From NCBI GenBank assembly GCA_947579665.1, contig OX388350.1, forward strand, positions 88,803,152-88,867,151: 64,000 bases of DNA, written 5' to 3'. This document shows, piece after piece, positions 11,820 through 22,300 of the stretch. Every line of letters begins with the position of its first letter. Position 1 is the first letter of the stretch. This DNA is from Sympetrum striolatum (taxonomy: Eukaryota; Arthropoda; Insecta; Odonata; Libellulidae). The translations under genes and the position numbers were made by a program. Under the pieces are notes generated by a model. It saw nothing but the letters and a program-made list of their open reading frames with translations, was not told the origin of the DNA and made no database searches.

Positions 11820-12785
11820 TACGAGGCTTGTCCAGAAAGTAAGTGTACTGAATTTTTAAAGGTTACAAAAATTTTTATTTGAACAAAAAAATTACCTGGT
11901 TACATTAGTACATATGTAAGCTATTATTCGACATAGTTGCCATACCTCTCAATGCAGATGGTGAACCGGGATATTAATTTTTTGATGCCTTCCTCGAAGT
12001 AGTTTCCCGCCAAACCCTTCGTCTACTTCTCCACCTCCCCCTTCACCTCCTCATTGGTCGAAAATCATTTTCCACCCATGTGCAGCTTCAGGGAGGTTAA
12101 AAGATAGTAATCTGAAGGTGCTAGGTCAGGGGAATACGCGGGATGGTTCAGGACATCCCATTTACACGAGGCGAGCAGTTCCTTTCGCCCAGCCCGGCCT
12201 CCACTCGATTCAACTTGAGTTGGTCTGTCAGCTGTTTTGAAACCCACCTCGCAGACCGTTTCCGATATACGAGGGCTTCTGTGATGGTTTTGTGCTGCAG
12301 AGATCTGGAGATTTGTGGAAACATCGCAGAAAGTTCATCCGCAGTCAATCTGCGATCGTCACGGAGCGCATTTTCGATTTTTTCCACAATTTCGGCAGTC
12401 ACAATTGAAGATCATCCGCTACTCTGATCATCATGCACAGACGTACGATCGTTTTTAAACTCGCGACACCACTTGAACACGCTGGTACGATTCATAGCTT
12501 TATCATCATTTGCAGTTTTTACCTCATTATAAACCTCAAATGTGGTTTTTCCTTTCCAAACAAGGTAACGGATGACTCCGCGTATTTCGCACTTGGCGGG
12601 AGATTGGGTTGACATTTTTCACGAAACTTATTGTCGCGTCGACAATTCTCAACGTACTGACATTGAACCAGTCTTGTTGTGGAAGAGAGGAATTAGGCTA
12701 CACGGCAGAGTAGCCAACATGTCCAAAAAGAAATCCCTCTGGCCGTGAGAGCCTCAGTACACTTACTTTCTGGACATCCCTCGTA
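11820..12785 (-). mobile_element. Deleted mariner transposon with intact TIRs
   Basis: The element is bounded by inverted termini of about 31 bp: TACGAGGCTTGTCCAGAAAG on the left against TACGAGGGATGTCCAGAAAG read inward from the right, both continuing TAAGTGTACTG, with only two mismatches. It is flanked by TA target duplications (11818-11819 and 12786-12787). The length of 966 bp is shorter than a full mariner (about 1.3 kb) because the middle of the transposase is missing. It interrupts the junction where a B-box array tail meets the head of the next unit, so it is younger than the array. Confidence 0.9.
12065..12615 (-). pseudogene. Mariner transposase, internally deleted and frameshifted
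   Basis: The N-terminal helix-turn-helix part reads from MSTQSPAKCEIRG at 12615 with VFKWCREFKNDRTSVHDD. A frameshift near 12410 leads into IENALRDDRRLTADELS, HKTITEALVYRKRSARWV and QLTDQLKLNRVEA. The next recognisable block is WDVLNHPAYSPDLAPSDYYL near 12160-12100, followed by TSLKLHMGGK. The first two catalytic aspartates of the mariner D,D34D triad, which lie between RVEA and the HPAYSPDLAP block, are lost; the last (SPDLAPSD) remains. The protein cannot be active, but its termini could be mobilised by a full-length relative. Confidence 0.9.
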
Positions 12786-12789
12786 TATA

Positions 12790-13905
12790 GGGGATCAAAA
12801 TTCTAACCATGTTCCACAAGTGCCACCGACTTGAAATTTTTACGACGTATTGGCCATAACGTGTAACCTCCAGAAAAAAGCCGACTTTGAACCTCAGTGT
12901 AATGGGTTCGATTCCAGAAGGCCTCAAAGTCGCGATTTTCTCCATAAGAATAAATGGTGGGGATATTTGAACATTTTTAAATAATACTTCCTGGATAGGA
13001 AGAGAATCACAATTCAAGGAGCTTACAAATATGGTCATAATCTATAGAAAAAAGTAATGTCTTCTAATGAGAAAGTCCTGGGTTCGATGCTAGGACGATG
13101 CAAAAATCTCGCATTTAAAATACATGGGGATAGTTTTTCATTATTTTTTTTGACGCACTTATCGAAATGATAGGCTGTTCTTGCTTATATGGAAGATGTA
13201 TGTTATACCTAGGGCTTTGATAAATATTTAGATAAGACCGTACTATTCCTGGGTTCGATGCCGGGGCACATTAAAATTTCTCTCATAAGGAATATATAGG
13301 AAAAGTTGTTTGAGGCAGTTGCAGCCAGTATTTCTGCTAGAATTTTCACACATGGTTAGGAGTGGTGATCTTCTGTTGTGATGCATAGGAAGTATCACCA
13401 GAAAGACACGGGTTCGATGCCGGTCGGTAAATATATCTGCCATATAAAACACTTTGGGATAGTTTTTCATTATTTCTTTCATGCACTTATCGAATTGATA
13501 AGAAGTTCTTGCTTAGACAGAAGATGTATATTAAGACTCGGTTTAAGAAAAAAAATTAGATAAGACCATGCTGTTCCTGAGTTCTATGCCAGAGCACATT
13601 ATATTTTCTCACATAAGGAATATAAGGGAAAAATTAGGACGTCGTTTGAGGCGGTTCCATCCTATATTTCTGCTTGAATTTTCACACATCGTTAAAGTTG
13701 GTGTTCTTCTGTTGTGCTGCATAGTAGGTATTGCAAGGATGATCCGGGTTCAATGCAAGACGATTAAATTGCAGCGAATTTTAAGAATATTTTCAATCCT
13801 TTTTTTTTCTTTTGGGGACCGTCTTGATACGATGCCGACATGAAATTAGTGTTGTCGATCTGTTTGCAGTATGCAAGCTACATTTTACTCGTATAATAGA
13901 TAGAT
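12790..13905 (+). repeat. B-box array unit C (about 1.1 kb, six monomers)
   Basis: Complete unit starting ggggatcaaaattctaacc and ending tgcaagctacattttactcg. Boxes fitting or nearly fitting GGTTCGANNCC lie at 12905, 13081, 13252, 13411, 13580 and 13747, so spacing is 176, 171, 159, 169 and 167 bp. Several boxes sit in a T-arm-like hairpin such as CCTGG-GTTCGATG-CCGGG or CCGG variants. Between boxes the monomers share an AT-rich block, a TTTTTTT run, then a cacttatcgaaatgatag- or cttcctggatagg-type block, which suggests common ancestry. No true tRNA gene is present: there is no acceptor stem or anticodon arm. Confidence 0.85.
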
Positions 13906-13918
13906 ACACTCATTCACT

Positions 13919-15010
13919 GGGGATCAAAATTCTAACCATGTTCCACAAGTGCCACTGATTTGAAATATTTACGACGTGGTGGCCTTAACGTGCAATCTCC
14001 AGAAAAAGGGCGATTTTGAACCTCAGTTGCATGCGTTCGATTCCAGAAGGCCCCATAGTCAAGATTTTCTCCATAAAGATACCTTGCGGGGATTAAAAAA
14101 ATAGTTTTTGAGTACTTCACGGCAAGGTAAAGAGTTGAAATGCATGGGATCACTAGAAGCCCTGCATATCCGCCAAAAACTATAAAGACTTTGTCAAGGA
14201 TTAACCTTGGTTCGACGCTAGGGCAAATATTCCCATATATAAATTGCATTGCGGCGATTTTTAAGATTTTTTAAAATCCTTTCCCGATAAGATGGAAACT
14301 TGAAACTCGGCATGAGGATAGAAATCATAGATATATTATGTGTACGCTGTTGAACGTTCCGATGATGGTCCTTGGTTCGATCCCAGTGTGTGATTTACAT
14401 TCCAAAATGCATTTCTTATGGAGATAACGGAATCCAATTTAGGTATTTCCCTGCATGATATTGACTTCATACTTTGCAATAACTAAGATCAAGTCCTAAC
14501 AAGTTGTAACGTGTATTTAAATATAACAATAGGTCCAGGGTTTGACATCAGGCATCACTAAAACTAGTAACTTATACGATTTTTAAGATTTTTTTTGAAC
14601 CCCTTCCCAATAATATTGAAACTTTAAACTTAGCATGTGAATAAAGATCATAGATAAATTTCAAATACGTGTTTTAGATTTCCTTGATCGTCCTTGGTTC
14701 GATCCCAGAGAGCCATTTACATTACCCTATGCATTTCAAATGGCGATAATTGAGTCTTATTACAGGATCTTCCCGGTATGATATGACTTGGCATTGCATA
14801 AGTTCAGGTACTAAGTCACGGCTATTGGTATCTGCCAATTGGTCCTGGGTTTGACACCAGGCGTCTCATAATGAGAAATTGCTACAATTTTTATGATTTT
14901 TTTAACGCCTTACCAATAGCATTGAAACATAAAACTTGGCATGTGGATAAATATTATAAATATATTTTATATGCTTTATATGCAGTATGTAAGCAACTTT
15001 TACTCGTATA
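13919..15010 (+). repeat. B-box array unit D (about 1.1 kb, six monomers)
   Basis: Second head-to-tail unit, same head (ggggatcaaaattctaacc) and same tail (cttttactcgtatat). Boxes at about 14034, 14209, 14374, 14539, 14696 and 14848 (spacings 175, 165, 165, 157, 152 bp), partly decayed to GGTTTGACATC-like forms. Its internal monomers differ from those of unit C, as in a higher-order repeat that has shuffled monomer types. Confidence 0.85.
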
Positions 15011-15056
15011 TAATAGATATCCGGAGAAACGTCTATATATAATTGATACATTCATA

Positions 15057-15902
15057 GGGGATCAAAATTCTAACCATGTTCCTCATGTGTCATTGTCTTC
15101 AATTTTTTACGAGGTATTGGCCATAACGTGTTACCACTATAAATAGGGCGACTTCGAGCCTAGTGCCATGGGTTCGATGCCAGAAGGTCCCGTAGTCCCA
15201 ATTTTTTCCATAAGGATGCATCGCGAGGATTTTCAGAATATTTTTTTGGCACTTCCCGCGTAAATAGGGAGCTGAAATTAGAGTTAACGTTCCTGCATAT
15301 CCAATGAAAAGTACAAAGACTCTTGCAGATTATCCTTGGTTTGACGCTAGGTCAGGGCAAATATTCTTCAATTTAAAATGCACTGCGACGATTTTTAAGA
15401 TTTCTTTTTAATCCCTCCCCGATAACATGGAAACTTAAAAACCGGCACGTGAATAGAGATCATAAAGAAATTTTATATACGCTGTATATCTTTTACCTGA
15501 TGATCCTTGGTTCGATTCCAGAGTGCCATTTACATTTCTTTGTTCATTCCTTAGGGGGATGGTATTTTAGGTTCTTCCCGGTTTTATATCGACTTCAAAG
15601 TTTGAATTAAATCCGTGTTTTTCCTACCAGGTCGTTATATATATTCACATCTTCCAAAATAAATTGGGTACCAAAATGAAAGGCGTCTCCACTATTTGAA
15701 ATTAATGGCGGGAATTTCAAATTATTTATGATTTTTTTCCGAGAAGGTGGAAATTTTATTACCACATAATACTATGTGAACAAAAGTAATGAATTTTTCG
15801 TAAACACAGTTTGTTGTTTAGCTTATGATGATTGCTTCGACGGCACCATTTGTATTCTACCATTCAATTAAATGGGAAAAATGAATTTTAGTCGAAGAAA
15901 TT

Positions 15903-15942
<40 letters not shown>

Positions 15943-16125
15943 TTTGGAATTTTAGATACGGTCATAGGTGTTCCAAAAATGTTTTATTTCATCTTTGAAA
16001 GAGGTTCGGCACCGTCCCATTTGGATACGGAATCGATATTCGGGTCCCTGTATTTTCAAGCCAAATAGAGATTTGCACTACTTCCATCATATGCCTGCAG
16101 AATGGAAGCAAATTTTACTCGTATA
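15057..16125 (+). repeat. B-box array unit E, ending just before the first GluCl exon
   Basis: Third head-to-tail unit with head at 15057 and tail attttactcgtatata near 16112-16126. Boxes at about 15171, 15338 and 15509 (167 and 171 bp apart); later monomers are degraded. A TA microsatellite at about 15905-15941 interrupts it. The distal half matches the array at 60.5-61.2 kb (both carry aagcca/ccaaatagagatttgca-type sequence before the tail). The unit ends about 160 bp before the acceptor of the exon at 16287. Confidence 0.75.
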
Positions 16126-16286
16126 TATATTTATATCAGGAGTCTATGCATAATAAATAAAATAAACATTTGCGGAAAAATACCATTTCTGAGTTGATTT
16201 CTAGTATGGGTATCCAAAGTACTTCGCCTTATTTTATGAAACTCATATAAAATTGTGCAAACTTACATTTGGGGTTCATTTTATAG

Positions 16287-16382
16287 GTTTTGAATGCGGA
16301 GAGAAGAAGGAGACAAGATGGCTATAGACCTTTGCCCAGCAGGAATGGTCCTAGTCCTGCTATGTGCCTCACAAGTCACCTG
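16287..16382 (+). CDS. GluCl: GluCl exon 1: 5' UTR end, start codon, signal peptide
   Basis: Coding from ATG 16318 to 16382, donor gtgagt. It encodes [20 protein letters not shown] then T and two bases of a codon; with the first base of exon 2 that codon becomes W22. The hydrophobic core MVLVLLCAS is a signal peptide, which family members require. Phase matches exon 2 exactly, the main reason for accepting an exon that carries little conserved sequence. The start has A at -3 and G at +4. An in-frame ATG lies upstream at 16294, directly after an in-frame TGA at 16291, and would add eight residues (MRREEGDK). The acceptor-like ttttatag before 16287 suggests a non-coding first exon further upstream. 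Confidence 0.8.
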
Positions 16383-19300
16383 GTGAGTCCCTTTTTATCG
16401 CACTATGATAATTGTGTGATCCCAATTCTTTTGCATTCATTTAATACCTACGTTGTCGATATTAAAAGATATTATGTTCACAAAAAACTATTCCTTTTAA
16501 AGTCTTCGACAACAAAATAACGAAACAATGCTAAGCTATTTGAAATACGAATTATCGTGATAGCAGCGGCCATTATTAAGATACTTAAAGTACTTCTAAA
16601 GCCGTTCTCAGTAATGGAGAGAAAGAAAAAATAAGAATTATTGTATTATTGCTCATTGAATTATTAAACCTGAATATGACCCCTTATCAATTCTCCGGTG
16701 TACCACCGAGGATTTGAAGGACTATTGGAAATGTCATCGATCGAGTATAACGCTTGTTTCGTAGCGACGTAAGACTGTTTTATTTTATATATTTTGAAAA
16801 CATTCCTAACTCAAATGTGTAAAATAGTTAGTTCATTGATGGTGACGTGTTTGCCATGTGCTTGCTCAGATAGCAATACTATTGAGGTTTTTTGTCTATG
16901 TCTATGTGAGAACCCTGCAAGCCGCCTTTCGGCGTGTGGCAGGAGGTGACTCTATTTTCCTAAACGCTTGCTTTCGCGTTTAGTTCGCGAAAGAATGAAT
17001 TTTTGAAACGATTTGTTAAAGCATCAGTTTCCCTAATGTTTCTGGCAGTATCAGAACGGCCCATTTAACAGGGGGTTCAAATTATATCGGTTACATCATC
17101 TGATAACGTAATTTCTCTGAACTTATTTAATAAATTAATACTTTGAATTTGCCTTCTATCTTCTAATGATTCGCATACTGCGTCCTGTAACATCTGAGTA
17201 ATATTCGCTGTTTTATCGTAACAATTATTTACAAATCGTATCGCCTTTCGTTGTACTTTTTCTAAATCCCGAATGTGACATTTCCCATACGCTACATGCG
17301 TACTCAAGGTGAGGCCTAACTAACGCTAAGTAGCATCGCTCGCGAACTTTTTCTTCGCTCCTACCGACTATTCTTTTAACGAAGCCAAGTTTCTTAAATG
17401 CTTTTCCACATATACTTCGGATGTGGGCACAAGATACTTCGCCGATTCTACTGCCATTTGGTTTACCTCACGTAGGCTGTAAGAATAATCATTCGTTACA
17501 GATTTTCTTTCGAAGAAGTTAACTACCTAACACTTTTCTACACTAAGCTCTAATTGCCAATCATCGCACCAGTTCATAATTCTACCTTAGTCGTTCGAAA
17601 GGGTTAATCTATCCTCTGAACCAGTGGTCGGCAAACTTATAGGCCAAAGAGCCAAATATGTACATTATAACGATTCAAAAAAAAATTTTAAGAGCCAAAT
17701 CTGTTTTTTAATTTAGTAAACCTTTATTATAATTTTAGACCATTAAATTACGGGTACACTGAATAAAATTTGATTTCACACTTAATAAAGATTTACTGGT
17801 TGATACAAAATAATACAAAAGTAAGGTATCCATAAATTTAAATCATGACAATGACTGGCAAACAATGTCCTTGCACCTCCTTGGAAAGTTTCAGTAAGTC
17901 AGGTTTGCATCTTGTTGTTTTTAATTTTAGGCATGATTCCAGGTTCTCATCAATAAGACGACTTCTCAGTTTACTCTTGATAAAGTTCATGCTTGAAAAA
18001 GATTGTTCGCATGAATATGTAGAACCAAAAAGGGAAAGAACAACAAACGCGAGTTTTTTCAGCTGATCTTAAGAGTCAGGAATACTATTCCAGACGTTGA
18101 AAATGATCATGTTTCCCTTCTCCAGGTCTTTCGAAGCAGACCACTTGTGTTGTGAACTAAGATCACATTTGTTCTTCTCCAATATTTCCAAATCAATACA
18201 AAGACGTTGAAATTTAGAGCTCCATATCTCTTTGTTTTTTAAATCCAGCAATTGTATTTCAAAGTTACCAATGTCAATGGCAAAAGGAGAAAATTCCAAC
18301 TCAGTTATCGTAGCATTAAGAGGATTTTTGACGAATGCTAAGGTCGCTCTGCTGTTTTAAACTCCTGAAACCTGTTGAGAAATGCATCCCTCATATTTAA
18401 AATTGTTTTTTGAAATGGTGTTTGTCAATAGAGGAATTATTTTCTTGGCGATGCTTCTGTAGACTCGGAAAGTGAAACAATGTTTCCCTTTCAAAATCTT
18501 GAGCAAAAAGGGATAATTTGTTTTCGAATGAAATTACTTCTTCTAATATCGAAAAAAATAGTGTTTCCTCTCCCTTTTGGTTTACGGTTAAGCTGATTAA
18601 GATGAGACGCAACGTCTACCATGAAATGAAAGTTTTGGATCCACTGATTGTCTGTAAGTTCTGCATAGTGAACACCCTTCTCTAGGAGAAATGCTTCAAT
18701 TTCTGGCAAAGGGACGCGGAACGTTTTAAAACGTTCCTTATGATAACCATCGAACCTTGTTATGAAGCAGAGGATCAGCATACTCACTCTCCATTTCAAC
18801 TAAATATTTTTTAATTGACGATGATTAAGAGCTTTAGCTACAATGGAGTTGATGATCGTAACCACTAATCCCATAACTTTATTAATTTCTTCCGGAAATG
18901 TCTGCGCACAAAGCGCTTCTTGGTGAATAATGCAATGATAAGCCAATATCTCGTGATTAATTTTTTCTTTCAAAATGGCAACAAACCCTTTTCTGACGCC
19001 GGTCATACTTTTGGCCCCGTCTGTTGAAATCGATACAATTTTATTGAGAGGAATATGATATTTATCCATACACCCCACCACAGCATTTGCAATGTCCTCT
19101 CCACGCGTCTGACCTTTGAGTGGCAATGATACTAAAAGTTCTTCTTTAGGACCTGAATGAGAAATAAATCTTATGAAAAGCAAAACTTTCGCTGTATCAT
19201 TTATGTCGCAAGACTCGTCAACTGCTATTGGTAAAGCCGGAACCAATTTCAGATCTTCGATTTGATGAATGGTTATATTGGAACACATTTTAATTGTTCT

Positions 19301-22300
19301 GTCTTTCATTGTTTTGGCAGACAGTAATTAATAATAAATTAATTTAATTTAAAGAAATCTCTTTCATTATTTTAGAATATCTGCTTTGTTCTTAAAATCT
19401 CGAAACAGCTCTTCGGATGCATTGATAAAACAACTTTTTATGTATTCGCCGTCTGTGTACGGTTTCCCTTTCTTGACTAACAACAAAACTTTAAAATTAA
19501 TTAACCTATTATATGTTTCATTATTTTACCGCTCAGTGATGTTAAAGATATAGGCCTGTAATTAACTGGATCGTCCTTAGAGCCACTTTTAAATATTGGC
19601 GTGACATTTGCAATTTTCCAATCCTTCGGGACCTTTCCTTCGCTCATACTCTAGTCAAATATAACTTTAAGAAAAGGTGCTACGCTCTCCACAACTTCCT
19701 CGAAAACTCGAGCCGGTATGTCTTCAGGACCCGGAGCTTTATTCGGTTTAATCTGTTGCAATAGTTTAATGATGCCGTCTTCTCTGAAGGAGATTTTCGA
19801 CATCGATTCAGGCTTATCAACATTCGGGTATTCGGAGTATTTGATGCATCGTCAGACGTGAAAACGCTTCGAAAAAAATCATTCAAGATATTAGCTTTGC
19901 CTTTAGCATCGTTTACTATATTACCGGTAGTATCTTTAACGGACCAACAGTTTGCTCTTTACCTTGGACCTCACGAACGTACGACCAAAACGCTTTTGGG
20001 TTCTCTTCCAAGTGTTCGCATAAAATCTTCTTTTTATATTAACGGAGGGGATCTCGCATAATTCGTTTAGTTTACGACTTTGCTTCCTTGTGTTCGCTCT
20101 TTACTTGATCCGTGTTGATATCGTCGGTTGCCTCGCAGCAGCTTTCAATTTGGAATGCAAACGCCTCTGTTTCTTTAGTGCTCTCCTAGTCTCCTTATTA
20201 TACCATCTAGGTTCATTAATTTGATTTGAAAGTTTGGAGGGTACAAATTTATCCATTAGGTCACGCATTGTTCTTACAAAAATATTCCATGTGTCCTCGG
20301 TATTTAAACATATCGCGCGCGTTTCATACTCCGGAAATTCGGACATGTGTTTACTACGATATCTTTCGAAATCGGCTCGCGGGTAAAGATATACTCTGCG
20401 CTTAGGTTTTCTGTGCCTTACCAAGTCGAAGGTCGAAATCTATAATTATGGCTTTGTGATCGGATAGTCCATCGCAAACAGATGTTTTAGATACCTGCAC
20501 GGGGGTATTCGTAAGAAAAAGATCTAAAATGTTTATTTCCCTGGTAGGCTCTTTGACTAGCTGGTGCAACGAATTTTTTTGCATTAAATTGAATAAAGTC
20601 CTTCAAGAGTCAGTTTCCCGAGCTCTTTTCTTGACTACGTGCTTTTGTCAATCGATGTCTGGAAAATTAAAATTTCCAATTATGCTATTGTAGTTTTTAC
20701 GCGAGTAAAAATTTATTTTATCTTTTAGGTTATGCAAAGCATGACGAGAAGAGTTAGGCCGGTAAAAAGCACATACATGTAGATTAGGTTAATTCAGCTG
20801 ACTAATAGTACACCATACGCTCTCGATGCAACTGTTGGGATAAGTATGTCAACTACTCCGCAAAGAACTTTTAACCGCTATAAATACTCCTCCACCCACT
20901 TTATCCTGATGGTCCTTACGATAAATCTTAAAATCTTTAGGAAATACTTCGTAGTCATTAATATCGTCTGTCAGCCAGCTTTCGGTGCCTATAATTATGT
21001 CGGAGTCGTTACTTCGGATGCTCTAGATCGGCTACTTTGTTTTTGATGCCTCTACAATTAATAATGGCAATTCATTTACATTGGTAGAAGCCCGAGAAAC
21101 GCGTTGTGGCTCATTTTCATCTTGCTCAGTACTTTTTACGGTATTCAATTGTTTATTAACATTACTTCCTATCACAAATTCCCGTTTTCCAGACCGCGCA
21201 AGGTCTGGAAAATGTCTCTATATATCACTTTTTCGATATTATTTCAGATTCGTGAGTAAACCGGACCTAGGTACCAGTTAAAGCAATTCTGCATGTCTGA
21301 TGCACGCACAAACCATGCAAATACTGCGTGACTTTTTTCAAGATTTCTGCGATTTGAATTATAATTCTAAGAAGATAAAACTGTTCATCTTTATTCACAA
21401 AATAAAAAGTAATTCATCTTTCTCCAATTAAATTATTTTTTACATTACTAATAAAGAGGACTTAGACGCTATATCAGCTTCTACAAGAAATCTTCGAATG
21501 ATATACGCACGGTTATGCAGAAGATTATTATTTTTGTTTCATTCCGAAATTTGCGGACTAGGTGATGAAATAATGCTTCTGAAACTTCCGAAGGCAATCT
21601 CGAGGTTTTGCCTTTAGATTCTGTCTGGACCAACTCGAGAAGATGGGAAGTTTGGTTTCCTTTCATGTTTTACCACGAGGTGTCCAGTACATACAAGGAC
21701 AATCATATGTTGTAGTTTGGATCATATATTGCGTAGATAACATAGCGAGAACTCCAGGATTATTCTAAACAAATCACTGAAGAAAGAAGAAAACAGTAAA
21801 TTAATTATTTGGACAAATGTAAGAAAATTTGACGAAAAGGCTCAAAATAGAATTGAATTCTTAAAATCCTTTACCTAATATTTTAATTTCTTCAGATGTT
21901 ACTGGATTCATCAATGGTTTTGAATCATGTTTTTTCAGCCTAAATATGAAATAATTTATGGATAATCGAGATGCAACGAAAACATTACACAATCAAAGTA
22001 TGTAAAATTTAATTCAGCAAATTTGTAAACAAATCACCTCCGAGAGGTTCGACGGCAAAAATGCATTTTATATTATTTTTATTATTAGAGGAGATTTTCC
22101 CATATTCTACCGTATGCAGTTCCATCTATTGTTCCGGTACAATTTAGGAAGTAATAGCGCTTTTAAATGATTATTTAGTTTTTTTAAAATGAATAACGAA
22201 ACTCTTAGTTGATGTGACGCATTTTGAATGTGTTTTGTGAATAATTAATGAAATAGTCAAATTACATTAAAGTATGGGTCCCAAAGAAAAATATGGAAAG

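Noticed and set aside
12905..15519. GGTTCGANNCC boxes as true tRNA genes
   Set aside because: No acceptor stem, anticodon arm or correctly spaced A box accompanies the boxes; they recur every ~168 bp as part of a repeat.
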